Below, one piece after another: positions 1 through 7,625 of a stretch of 64,000 bases of DNA; within the stretch, counting starts at the first letter, position 1, and every line of letters starts with the position of its first letter. The notes beneath the pieces are model-generated. The model did no database searches and had not been told where the DNA came from. It worked only from the letters and a program-made list of their open reading frames with translations. The translations under genes and the position numbers were made by a program. The DNA comes from Elizabethkingia miricola (GTDB lineage: Bacteria > Bacteroidota > Bacteroidia > Flavobacteriales > Weeksellaceae). Location: the NCBI RefSeq assembly GCF_001675285.1, contig NZ_LSGQ01000027.1:62001-126000 (forward strand), given 5' to 3'.

Positions 1-13
1 AGTTATTAGTCAT
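1..13 (-). CDS. start of the next tail gene (probably tape measure), cut by the window edge
   Basis: An ATG at position 13 on the minus strand opens M-T-N-N and runs off the window. It begins 3 bp after the stop codon of the tail-chaperone extension. In Mu-like and other long-tailed phages the tape-measure gene follows the tail assembly chaperone pair, which is the only basis for the name. Confidence 0.35.
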
Positions 14-15
14 GG

Positions 16-192
16 TTATTTTCCGTTTTCTGATTTTCTGATATAAACAAGGTCCTGGACTTTTGAAGCCCATTCCTCGTCACTTAGCAGGCCGGGATCT
101 GAGATATGAAAGTAATAGGATAGCTGAGCGTTGGTTATTCTCAGCCAATCCTTTTCCGGGTCAACTTTCGCCTGCTTTATAGCTTTACCATC
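16..192 (-). CDS. tail assembly chaperone extension, probably made by -1 frameshift
   Basis: A 58-codon open frame follows and overlaps the 98-aa chaperone gene in the -1 frame and has no ATG, GTG or TTG start in a sensible place. It opens after a TGA at 193-195. The overlap contains GTA AAG C, so a shift-prone A_AAG tetranucleotide lies at 183-186. The encoded segment (WLRITNAQLSYYF, then LLSDEEWASKVQDLVYI) looks like a real folded domain. G/GT-type programmed -1 frameshifting between two such ORFs just upstream of the tape measure is standard in tailed phages, so I read this as the 'T' half of a fusion protein. Confidence 0.6.
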   Translation of the reverse strand, partial: DGKAIKQAKVDPEKDWLRITNAQLSYYFHISDPGLLSDEEWASKVQDLVYIRKSENGK

Positions 193-473
193 TCAACCTC
201 TTTAATCTCTACAAGTGCAGCTAAATGGTTTGAAATTGAAAGGAATAAGCCGTTATCTGTTTTTATTTCCTCATCTCCCGCAATCCAACAATCATCCAAA
301 AGGATCTCATTATATTTAAGCGGGTCTGTCTGGCCGGCAACTGAGGCATAAGAAATTGCACGTCTTGTAGGTTTTCTTAGGTAACATACTTTTTCACCTA
401 CGATAAATTTGTAAATGTCGCCATGCTCCTCCTTCCAGGCTTTGATTTGTTTTTCTGAAACTTCTGTATTCAT
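177..473 (-). CDS. tail assembly chaperone (G-type)
   Basis: 98 aa, 15 bp downstream of the tail-tube gene and upstream of the presumed tape measure, which is the expected place for the chaperone that coats the tape measure during tail assembly. The N-terminus (WKEEHGDIYKFIVGEKVCYL) and the later RRAISYAS and DPLKYNEILL segments resemble small phage tail-chaperone proteins. No membrane segment or signal peptide is present. The ATG at 473 is the only good start. The C-terminal codons overlap the -1 frame extension, so a longer fusion product is likely in addition to this form. The function rests mainly on gene order. Confidence 0.65.
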   Translation of the reverse strand: MNTEVSEKQIKAWKEEHGDIYKFIVGEKVCYLRKPTRRAISYASVAGQTDPLKYNEILLDDCWIAGDEEIKTDNGLFLSISNHLAALVEIKEVEMVKL

Positions 474-487
474 ACTATTGATATTAT

Positions 488-913
488 TTAAATTCCGTCG
501 TCAATGAAAAGGGCCACAAATGGGATTGAAACCTCTGCGAACTTATCGCCCTGTTTCCATTCCTCTTCCTCGGCTGTAAACATTAAGCTCTCAACTCTTT
601 TTGTAGTCATTGCGTTACCCTCAGTAGGATTACCATAGCATAACAATGCATCGAGCATAAGGCTTAAAATTGTCCCTTTACCGGCTCTTTGTAAAGCCTG
701 AAACTCAGACGTGAGCATTGTTATTTCACCCTCATAGGTAAAATTGCCGGTTTGGATAGATCTGGGTTGTCTCCCTTTTGCATGTACAGGCTCTCTTTCA
801 ACCTTTTTTGAAGATTTAAAGCCTCTGAATCCGGCAATATCTCTACCGCCTAACATTAGGGTAAGATCTCCCCATTCGTATTCACGGCCGTTAATTTTGA
901 TTTTTTCTAACAT
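488..913 (-). CDS. phage tail tube protein
   Basis: 141 aa, directly after the sheath gene (10 bp gap) and before the chaperone, the conserved sheath-tube-chaperone order of contractile tails. The sequence has the small beta-rich pattern of tail tubes: KINGREYEWGDLTLMLGG near the N-terminus, GFKSSKKVEREPVHAKGRQP around residue 35, then a GNFTYEGEITMLTSEF strand block. It would polymerise into the inner tube through which DNA passes. No close homologue can be verified here, but order and composition make the assignment likely. Confidence 0.75.
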   Translation of the reverse strand: MLEKIKINGREYEWGDLTLMLGGRDIAGFRGFKSSKKVEREPVHAKGRQPRSIQTGNFTYEGEITMLTSEFQALQRAGKGTILSLMLDALLCYGNPTEGNAMTTKRVESLMFTAEEEEWKQGDKFAEVSIPFVALFIDDGI

Positions 914-923
914 GGTTTAGTTT

Positions 924-2123
924 TTATTCGAGTTCAAAGCCCACCGTTACGTTAATCCAACGATTATACCCGTACGGTCTTACCTTTACCACAACTTCAA
1001 TTTTGGAAGTACGCACAATGTTTTGTGAAGGATCTACAAAACACTCAACACCCTTATCCCGTTTGTTCTCAGGATCACTGCTGAGATCTTCACCCATTGT
1101 GTTGCTGATTTTCATCACAACAGCCGTTTCCATAGTTTTAGCATACGCCGCCACAATGCTTCCGTCTGAATTAGCCGGAACTTCATCCAGGAGAAAATCT
1201 AAAAGAGCTTCATAAGACAATCTGACAGCTTCATTTATAACCCTTCTACGAGATAAATAATGATAATCGTCATTTACACTACATGCCAAAGGATCGTCGA
1301 TAATATAATAACCGGCACGGCTTTGATGTGTTGTAAATGTGATATAGCCTTTATCGTATAAAGCTTCTGTATCATAGTTTTCAACAGCCTTATCACCGAT
1401 ATATAAAGTCGGAGCTGCTAAAGCGCCATTTCTTACCTTTCCGGGATTTACTCTGGTAGGATAAGCTGCCAATCGTCCGGCAAGAACGCCAACGGCTGCA
1501 CCTTTTGAGGCTGTCGCTCCGGATTTGGTTTCTGTATCACCAATTAAAACACCTACTGCATTGAAATTCTTTGCAGATAGATCTTCCAGAGTTACTTTAT
1601 TACCGTCAAAGGCGTAACCTTCGAGAATAGTAAAGAAAGGAGCGTATTTGCCTACTGTATAATTCTCAAATAAGGTCTGAGCCTTTTGAGCTGCCAATAA
1701 TACATCAGCATCAATGCCTTTAGTGACTACAGGAGCTACCGTTGAATCGTTTACAGTGAACAAGCCTCTTATTTTTCCTTTTGCAGCATTTAATAATGCT
1801 TCAACCGGAGTTATTCCATCGGTTGGCGTAAACCAGTCTGAAACTTTCTGAGTTTTCGGCATTCCTAGGATCCAACATTCTGAACCCTCACCGGCTTCTG
1901 TATAAAACTCTGATAAAGCCTTATATAATCTATGATTGTCAATACTGTCAACCAGCTTAAGATCTGCAACATCCTTCATAGATTTTAACTGGTAAACAGT
2001 TCCCACCTGGAAACCATCAGCTACAGATACAGCACTGGCGACAAAGCCAAAGCATCCTGTATCTAATGGCGTTACCGCTCCGATAACGCCATTTTTAAAT
2101 GATATACTAATCTTTGGTTTCAT
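924..2123 (-). CDS. contractile tail sheath protein (DUF2586-like)
   Basis: 399 aa, in the size range of Mu-type sheath proteins. The N-terminus (GVIGAVTPLDTGCFGFVAS) and the C-terminal region (YHYLSRRRVINEAVRLSYEAL, then TSKIEVVVKVRPYGYNRWINV) match the pattern of DUF2586-type sheaths in Bacteroidota Mu-like phages. The C-terminal beta strand that inserts into neighbouring subunits would be the VKVRPYGYNRWINVTVGFELE segment. The start ATG at 2123 shares one base with the stop of the upstream gene, indicating translational coupling. Presence of a sheath says the virion is a myovirus, as for Mu. Confidence 0.85.
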   Translation of the reverse strand: MKPKISISFKNGVIGAVTPLDTGCFGFVASAVSVADGFQVGTVYQLKSMKDVADLKLVDSIDNHRLYKALSEFYTEAGEGSECWILGMPKTQKVSDWFTPTDGITPVEALLNAAKGKIRGLFTVNDSTVAPVVTKGIDADVLLAAQKAQTLFENYTVGKYAPFFTILEGYAFDGNKVTLEDLSAKNFNAVGVLIGDTETKSGATASKGAAVGVLAGRLAAYPTRVNPGKVRNGALAAPTLYIGDKAVENYDTEALYDKGYITFTTHQSRAGYYIIDDPLACSVNDDYHYLSRRRVINEAVRLSYEALLDFLLDEVPANSDGSIVAAYAKTMETAVVMKISNTMGEDLSSDPENKRDKGVECFVDPSQNIVRTSKIEVVVKVRPYGYNRWINVTVGFELE

Positions 2124-2446
2124 TATGCGCCTTTTTCAAGTTCTGCAATTCTTACTTCCAAAGCTTCTACCACAGATTTACGTGGCTTATCCAAAGCTTG
2201 GTCTGCCTCCAAGTACTCTTTTGCAGTTTCCAGATCCATGTCCGGAACTAATGCCAGAATATCGGCAGCGGATTTTTGCTTAGAATCGGATTCTGATTCT
2301 GATTCCGATCTTTCAACATGCTTTATATTCTTGTCTTCTAAACCAGAAGCGTGATTTTTAGCCATGTTTTCGGTGTAGAATGGAGTTCCATCGGAAGTCT
2401 CCCAATATTCCTTTAGGTTTTTATTATCTTTAAATACACTATTCAT
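2123..2446 (-). CDS. phage structural-region protein, unknown function (Ser/Glu-rich)
   Basis: 107 aa, soluble, not recognised as a named family. Residues 45-57 are an acidic run alternating Ser with Glu or Asp (SESESESDSK). The C-terminal half is helical, with a short coiled coil (VVEALEVRIAELEKG). It overlaps its upstream neighbour by 8 bp and its downstream neighbour, the sheath gene, by 1 bp, so it is part of the capsid-tail operon. Position between capsid and sheath suggests a head-tail joining or assembly role, which is inference only. Confidence 0.6.
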   Translation of the reverse strand: MNSVFKDNKNLKEYWETSDGTPFYTENMAKNHASGLEDKNIKHVERSESESESDSKQKSAADILALVPDMDLETAKEYLEADQALDKPRKSVVEALEVRIAELEKGA

Positions 2447-2777
2447 GTGTTGCTTTTTTACCGTTAAGTTGTTTATACTTTTTTAGCTCGTCAATAAGAG
2501 CTCTGTTCTCATCCGCAAGGGTGTTGAAACGCTTTTCCAAATCAGCGAGATCATTAAGCGCCTGCTTATAGAGCTCATTCATTTTTCGGGTTTCTTCCGT
2601 TGCTTCTTTCCAGCGTGCGCCGATATCCTCTAATTGTTCTCGGTAGATCTTTACGGCCTTTTCGACATTGTCCAACTCTGAGGTTTGAACGTCTGCGAGG
2701 TTTTTCCGTCTGGCCGCAAACCACCCGCCCAATGAGGTTACAATGCCTACTACGGCCGTAAATACTACCTCCTTCAC
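2439..2777 (-). CDS. membrane-anchored coiled-coil phage protein
   Basis: 112 aa. Residues 1-20 form one hydrophobic segment (VVFTAVVGIVTSLGGWFAA) followed by a positive RRK stop, then about 75 residues of heptad-like coiled coil (DNVEKAVKIYREQLEDI through LADLEKRFNTLADENRAL). This is the architecture of phage holin-like or spanin-like accessory proteins, and also of proteins sometimes found beside the capsid genes of Bacteroidota Mu-like phages. The start lies 9 bp after the major capsid stop. Lysis function is possible but not shown. Confidence 0.6.
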   Translation of the reverse strand: MKEVVFTAVVGIVTSLGGWFAARRKNLADVQTSELDNVEKAVKIYREQLEDIGARWKEATEETRKMNELYKQALNDLADLEKRFNTLADENRALIDELKKYKQLNGKKATHE

Positions 2778-2786
2778 AATAATGGT

Positions 2787-3698
2787 TTAGATAATAGCCC
2801 CCATTTGCTCCTGTTTAGCAGGCATAGCAATAAAATAATGGCGGTAGTTTAATAAGTTTGACTGTTCTGTTGGAGAATCAGCAGCTTTGCGGAAATACTG
2901 TTTTGTAAGACCTGTTTTTTTAGCCACGTTGTTTTTATGGAATACAACAGATGCAATTTTGTCTGTAGATTCTTTTATTGCTCCGAAAGGTTTTTTCTTT
3001 CCGGTTGCATCATAACGCGGATTGCCTACGTAGGAATAGGTGTTAAATCCTGCAATCATTCCGTTTACTTTCCCGGTATTGATGTTGGCAATCTGATCCC
3101 CAAATCTGTTTCTATCCAATAAAAGGATATTGACGTGATCTGTGGATAATACCAATCTTCTGTCCTCTTCCGGAACCTCTTCGGCATCTAAACGGCCTTT
3201 AAGCTCTACAATTTTTTGATAGAAAGCTTCTGCCTTCTCGGATCCTTTTGTTAATCCTGTAAAATCAACAGTTACAACCGGAGTTTTTGGAGTGTCCTGA
3301 GCAGGAGCCTGAGCATGGATAGCTTTTCTGTACTTTGTAGAATTGATCTGTGTCATGTGTCCACGAGTTGCAGAATCAATTCTGGCATAAGAAGCTCCAA
3401 TGATTTGATCATCAGTTAATGATGTTGCTTTTGTCTGGTATTTATCCAGTTTTACAAGGATTTCAGTATCTGAAAACTCCTGTACTGGAATTGGGTAAGT
3501 TGTATTGTTAATCAATACTTCCGGTTGGAAAGTTTCAATAGGTACGTGAATTACATTCATTTCTGATGCAGAACCTGCACCCATTTCTACAACTTCTACG
3601 TCAAGTTCAGGAATTCCGTCTAACCACGGCGCCACATTCAATGTGGTTAATAAAGTGATTACACGAGCTAACCAAACTTCTGGAAAATTTGCTGGCAT
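2787..3698 (-). CDS. major capsid protein
   Basis: 303 aa, the size expected for Mu-like capsid proteins, and placed directly after the protease gene. No signal peptide; the sequence begins MPANFPEVWLARVITLL. Internal segments typical of the HK97-fold capsids of these phages include a long region with EILVKLDKYQTKATSLTDDQ near residue 85 and the C-terminal FRKAADSPTEQSNLLNYRHYF. A rho-independent hairpin lies between the protease and this gene, so expression may rely on read-through or a promoter of its own. The assignment rests on order, length and general character. Confidence 0.8.
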   Translation of the reverse strand: MPANFPEVWLARVITLLTTLNVAPWLDGIPELDVEVVEMGAGSASEMNVIHVPIETFQPEVLINNTTYPIPVQEFSDTEILVKLDKYQTKATSLTDDQIIGASYARIDSATRGHMTQINSTKYRKAIHAQAPAQDTPKTPVVTVDFTGLTKGSEKAEAFYQKIVELKGRLDAEEVPEEDRRLVLSTDHVNILLLDRNRFGDQIANINTGKVNGMIAGFNTYSYVGNPRYDATGKKKPFGAIKESTDKIASVVFHKNNVAKKTGLTKQYFRKAADSPTEQSNLLNYRHYFIAMPAKQEQMGAII

Positions 3699-3735
3699 TT
3701 TTTTATAATTTAAGGTTATTAGTTTTTAGAAAAAT

Positions 3736-3763
3736 CAGCCTCCTCCATAGAAAAAGGAGGCTG
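3736..3763 (-). terminator. hairpin terminator between protease and capsid genes
   Basis: Perfect 9-bp stem CAGCCTCCT / AGGAGGCTG with a 10-nt loop, followed on the minus strand by ATTTTTC. It sits in the 95-bp gap between the protease stop and the capsid start, so it would reduce transcription from protease into capsid unless capsid has its own promoter. Confidence 0.7.
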
Positions 3764-3793
3764 TTCAAAATATAGATATGAAAAGAAGAGTTG

Positions 3794-4747
3794 TTAACTG
3801 AATAGCTTTTTATAAGCCTCAGGCTGACTATTTTTAAACTCCAATTGAGCTGTCAAATCCAGTTTTTCAAAATCATCCAGTGATTTTATTGCACCAAAAT
3901 CTCCTGTAGGTACTGTCTGACCTGCTAAAGTTACTTTTGTAGGAATACTACCAACTAATGACTTATATAAGTCCGGAGACTGGGCATGAAGCTTAATAAA
4001 TTCATCTTTTTTGGTAGCATCAATCTTACCGGCTTTAATATCTGCCTCAACAGTATCAGCGGATAATTTTGCTTTCTTGTCTTTTTCCAGATCTTCAAAA
4101 CCCTGAATTTTCTGTTTAGCACTGTCTAACTCAGATTTTAGGTTAATGATCTTTTCATTTACGACATTTTCGTCGTGCTCTAAGGATGTGCCGGGTAGCC
4201 CTAATGCAGATATCGCGGCAATAGATAACGTGATCTTTTTCATGGAATTATTTAAATTGAATTTTGAAACATCAGATGCCATTAACAAAATGTCAGATAC
4301 TTCCGTTTCTGCCAGTTCTTTAAAACTTTCTTCTGTGGAAGCATAGAGTTTAATAGCGTTGGCATTGTTAGGAATAGCGACGATAGAAGCTTCTAAAGCC
4401 TCAGATTTTACCAGATCATAGACATCATCCGGAGCTATAATAAAATTGCTCATAGAGAAAGGATTGAGCCCTAAACTGCAACCTTTAAGAAAGCCCCTTT
4501 CTACCTTTCCCGAAATTTTAGCAGCATTTGGATCTGCATCATCAAACACAGCCTCAGCCGTTAACAAATGGCCTTCGATCTGGATATTTTCCCAACGTCC
4601 AATAACAGCCTCATTGCCCTCTTTATGATAATCTAAAATCACAGGATTAGCCTTGAATCTTGCAAGGTCCAACCCAGCATTTGAAACTCTGAATCCGTAC
4701 TGGTTTATTTTTGTTTCGTCATTAAGTATGAACTTATGTTTTGACAT
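3794..4747 (-). CDS. prohead protease / scaffold (Mu gp32-like role)
   Basis: 317 aa. The first ~150 residues have the pattern of prohead serine proteases: FKANPVILDYHKEGNEAVIG (candidate catalytic His), GKVERGFLKGCSLGLNPF (candidate Ser in KGCSLG) and LEASIVAIPNNANAI. Residues ~200-235 form a charged coiled coil (KSELDSAKQKIQGFEDLEKD), as in proteins that join protease and scaffold. It is the first gene of the leftward late operon, beginning 56 bp from the three palindromes at 4,803-4,863. It would process or chaperone the capsid protein during head assembly. Confidence 0.78.
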   Translation of the reverse strand: MSKHKFILNDETKINQYGFRVSNAGLDLARFKANPVILDYHKEGNEAVIGRWENIQIEGHLLTAEAVFDDADPNAAKISGKVERGFLKGCSLGLNPFSMSNFIIAPDDVYDLVKSEALEASIVAIPNNANAIKLYASTEESFKELAETEVSDILLMASDVSKFNLNNSMKKITLSIAAISALGLPGTSLEHDENVVNEKIINLKSELDSAKQKIQGFEDLEKDKKAKLSADTVEADIKAGKIDATKKDEFIKLHAQSPDLYKSLVGSIPTKVTLAGQTVPTGDFGAIKSLDDFEKLDLTAQLEFKNSQPEAYKKLFS

Positions 4748-4802
4748 CTTTTTTGTCGTTTAGACCACAAACATCCGATGTCATTCGAGGCAAAAAAAAT
4801 AG

Positions 4803-4863
4803 TTGTACAGAACCTGAACAACCTTGTACAGAAGTTGTACAACTATGTCCAGAAACTGGACAC
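4803..4863. promoter_or_regulatory. three 19-bp palindromes, 21-bp period, between divergent late operons
   Basis: Three inverted repeats of 8-3-8 form: TTGTACAG-AAC-CTGAACAA (4803-4821), TTGTACAG-AAG-TTGTACAA (4824-4842) and ATGTCCAG-AAA-CTGGACAC (4845-4863). Starts are exactly 21 bp apart, two helical turns, so bound dimers would lie on one face. They separate the protease operon (left) from the terminase operon (right). On the right, CAATTTTG at 4891-4898 resembles the Bacteroidota -7 box but has no TTG at -33, as expected of an activator-dependent late promoter. A related pair lies at 24,409-24,448. Binding protein unknown. Confidence 0.75.
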
Positions 4864-4914
4864 CTTTTTTTAATCCCTATAGTATTCCGGCAATTTTGCT
4901 ACAAACTATAACCT

Positions 4915-5472
4915 ATGGGACTTAAAAAAACCGAGCAAAAGGAATATGCTAAGTTCCTCTACACCGAAAAGAATTTAACTCAAAAAGATATCGCTGAAAA
5001 AGTAGGCGTTACAGAGAAAACACTAATCAAATGGATTAATGAAAATGACGGTGAGTGGAAAAAGCTGAAAAAGTCATTATTGACCACAAAAGCAAGTCAG
5101 ATCAATCGATATTATGAACAATTGGACCGTATGAGTTCCGATATCGAAAACCGTAAAATAATTTATGATGTCCCGGCTCATTTACTCAAACCTATAAAAC
5201 TGAAAGATGCTGATGGCTCGGAATATTTGGAATACCCGGATTATAATGAATCAGATTACCCAATTAAAGTAGGAAACTTTCCAACCAGTAAGGAAGCTGA
5301 CATTATAACCAAAATTACGAATGCCATTAATAAACTGGAAGGCGAAGTTTCTGTAGGTGAAACCGTGCAGATCGCTATGACATTCTGTGAATACGTCCGT
5401 GATATAGATTTTCAGGCATCTCAACAGATTAGCGAGTATTTCGACATGTTTATCCGTGAACAATTGAAATAA
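4915..5472 (+). CDS. terminase small subunit-like HTH protein
   Basis: 185 aa, first gene of the rightward late operon. Residues ~18-45 form a helix-turn-helix (NLTQKDIAEKVGVTEKTLIKWI), as in phage terminase small subunits and DUF1804/gp27-type proteins. The rest is mostly helical, with a C-terminal IREQLK. The stop overlaps the start of the large-subunit gene (ATAATGG at 5469-5475), so the two are translationally coupled. It would recognise packaging sites or assist the large subunit. In Mu-like phages the corresponding position is gp27. Confidence 0.8.
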   Translation: MGLKKTEQKEYAKFLYTEKNLTQKDIAEKVGVTEKTLIKWINENDGEWKKLKKSLLTTKASQINRYYEQLDRMSSDIENRKIIYDVPAHLLKPIKLKDADGSEYLEYPDYNESDYPIKVGNFPTSKEADIITKITNAINKLEGEVSVGETVQIAMTFCEYVRDIDFQASQQISEYFDMFIREQLK

Positions 5473-7007
5473 TGGCTAAAAAGTTATCAGATAAGAAACA
5501 TTTAGACATTTGGTCATTGTTCCGGGACAACATGTCCCGGAGTACTCCTGTGGATATCCACGAAACGGAAATAGAAAAAAAGAAGCGTATAGCCTATCTG
5601 GAAGCTCATCCAGAAAAATGGAATGCTTATTATTTCCCGCTGTTCTATACTCATAAACCCGCTGTTTTCCACTTAGAAGCATCGAAACGGGTTATTGAAA
5701 ACTCAGAATGGTTTGAAGTTCGTTCCTGGTCCCGGGGATTTGCTAAATCTGTCAGAACAATGATGGAATCACTTTACCTGTCTTTGACAAAAAGAAAGAA
5801 GACCTGGTTAATGATTTCCAATACAGAGGATAATGCCATCAGATTATTGGCAGCCTATAAGAATGCTTTAGAATCAAACAACCGTATTATCAATGACTAT
5901 GGTATTCAGAAACAGGTCGGCAAATGGGAGGATAAAGAATTTACTTCAAAATTTGGTTTCAGCTTCCGGGCATTAGGTGAAGGCCAGTCGCCCCGTGGTA
6001 CTCGTAATGATGCATACAGGCCGGATGGTATTCTGATAGATGACTTTGACACAGATGAAAAATGCCGTAACAAAGACCGGGTTAAAAATGGAACTGACTG
6101 GCTTTTAGAAGCGGTTATACCTACAAGAGGATCAGAAGACTTATTAGTCATTGTCAACGGAAATATTATTGCAAAATACTGCACAGTTACAATTCTGGGA
6201 CCACTTGCAGATCATTGGGATATTGTAAATCTGACGGATAAACAAGGGAATCCAAATTGGAAAGATAAATACCCTAAAGAAACAATCCATAAGATGGTTT
6301 ACAATTCCAAAGGGAAGCGTAAAATGACTAAAAAAGCCGAGCAAAAGGAGTATTATAATAATCCGAGTGCAGAAGGTGATACATTCAAAGTCTTCAATTA
6401 TGGCAAATGTCCGCCACTTAAAAAGTGTGAAAAGGTTGTTACTTATATAGATCCATCTCCTTCCAATAATAAAGAAAAAAACAGCTCATCCAAAGCTGTT
6501 GTTATTGTTGGGCTATATCAGGGAAAATACTACATCTATAAGGTTTGGCTGGGTAAAGCTACCAATGCCGAAATGGTAGGTTGGATCGCTCTGGCTTACC
6601 ACTATTTAGATAAACACGGAATCGATGCTAAAAAAATATTCATAGAGAATAATAGTTTGCAGGATCCGCACTATCAACAAGTCATCAAACCACTTTTAGA
6701 GAAATACAGAAAAGAACATGGCATAAAGCTTCCCGTTCGGGAAGACAAAAGAAAAAAGGCCGAAAAATTTGACAGACTTGAAAATATGGCTGATGAAAAT
6801 AATTGCGGTGATATCATTTTCAACGAAGAGGAAAAGGAAAACCCGATGATGATAGAAATGGAAGATGAGTGGCTGGGAGTTTCCAAAGATTCTAAAGAGA
6901 TGGACGGACCTGATGCCGTGGAAGGAGCAAAAACAATGATAGATACCCGCGTGGTAAAAGAAGACTTAGGCTATGCCTCGGGGCAAGTTGAATCCCGTAA
7001 ATACTAA
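5472..7007 (+). CDS. terminase large subunit (Mu gp28-like)
   Basis: 511 aa packaging motor. N-terminal ATPase: a Walker A-like segment WSRGFAKSVRTMM (about residue 82) and Walker B GILIDDFDTDEK (about 190). C-terminal RNase-H-like nuclease begins with VVTYIDPSPSNN (about 325) carrying a candidate catalytic Asp, followed by KAVVIVGLYQGKYYIYKVWLG. Length and two-domain layout match TerL of Mu-like phages. It packages DNA from integrated copies by headful cutting in this phage group. The gene overlaps its upstream neighbour by 1 bp and is followed 4 bp later by the Gp36-like gene. Confidence 0.93.
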   Translation: MAKKLSDKKHLDIWSLFRDNMSRSTPVDIHETEIEKKKRIAYLEAHPEKWNAYYFPLFYTHKPAVFHLEASKRVIENSEWFEVRSWSRGFAKSVRTMMESLYLSLTKRKKTWLMISNTEDNAIRLLAAYKNALESNNRIINDYGIQKQVGKWEDKEFTSKFGFSFRALGEGQSPRGTRNDAYRPDGILIDDFDTDEKCRNKDRVKNGTDWLLEAVIPTRGSEDLLVIVNGNIIAKYCTVTILGPLADHWDIVNLTDKQGNPNWKDKYPKETIHKMVYNSKGKRKMTKKAEQKEYYNNPSAEGDTFKVFNYGKCPPLKKCEKVVTYIDPSPSNNKEKNSSSKAVVIVGLYQGKYYIYKVWLGKATNAEMVGWIALAYHYLDKHGIDAKKIFIENNSLQDPHYQQVIKPLLEKYRKEHGIKLPVREDKRKKAEKFDRLENMADENNCGDIIFNEEEKENPMMIEMEDEWLGVSKDSKEMDGPDAVEGAKTMIDTRVVKEDLGYASGQVESRKY

Positions 7008-7011
7008 AATT

Positions 7012-7476
7012 ATGTTTATACAACCAGAAGAATTAGGCACTACAATCTATAACTATCAGATTGAACAGATCACCGAAGGCGATGAGAGTATTGTCATTCA
7101 AGCTATACAATCAGCAGAATCCGAGTTAAGGGCATATCTCGTGGCTAACAATAAAAGAGAGTGGAAAGATGGAAGGATCCGTTATGATGTAGGAAAAATT
7201 TTAGCAGCAACCGGAGCAGACAGAAATCCGTTATTGGTGCGCCACTGTGCCACAATAGCAAAATGGTATATCGCTGAGCTCTGCAATGCTGATTATATCT
7301 ATGAACATTGCAAAGAAAGGTATGATCGTGCAGTAACATGGCTGAATAAACTAGCAAAAGGAGATATAACACTAGATACTTTGCCTGCACTAGTAGATCC
7401 AACGGATCCGGGCACTGAACCCAACGAGACCGATCCATTTATCTATGGAAGCCGGGAAAAATTCATACACGAATAA
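7012..7476 (+). CDS. Mu Gp36-like protein (DUF1320)
   Basis: 154 aa from the ATG at 7012; a longer in-frame start at 6973 would overlap the terminase gene and is less likely. The segment MFIQPEELGTTIYNYQIEQI, then RNPLLVRHCATIAKWYIAELC and ERYDRAVTWLNKLAKGDI, matches the DUF1320/Gp36 pattern of Mu-like phages, a head-tail connector type protein. It sits between terminase and portal rather than after the F-like gene, a rearrangement relative to Mu. Confidence 0.78.
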   Translation: MFIQPEELGTTIYNYQIEQITEGDESIVIQAIQSAESELRAYLVANNKREWKDGRIRYDVGKILAATGADRNPLLVRHCATIAKWYIAELCNADYIYEHCKERYDRAVTWLNKLAKGDITLDTLPALVDPTDPGTEPNETDPFIYGSREKFIHE

Positions 7477-7485
7477 TATTTAACA

Positions 7486-7623
7486 ATGAAAAAGTTTTTT
7501 AAAACAATTGTTTTTCAGATTGGAGTTGATGTTTTAGGTTTTCCAGTATTCCATAAACACGAGATAGAAAACAGAAGTCTTGTAAGTGATTCTGTTTATT
7601 TCAAAGCATATTCAAAAAAATAA
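7486..7623 (+). CDS. small phage protein, 45 aa
   Basis: A 45-codon ORF fills the gap between the Gp36-like and portal genes, 9 bp after the former and 2 bp before the latter. The product begins MKKFFKTIVFQIGVDVL and has a short hydrophobic stretch but no clear membrane segment. Tight packing in the operon argues that it is translated. Function unknown. Confidence 0.5.
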   Translation: MKKFFKTIVFQIGVDVLGFPVFHKHEIENRSLVSDSVYFKAYSKK

Positions 7624-7625
7624 CC

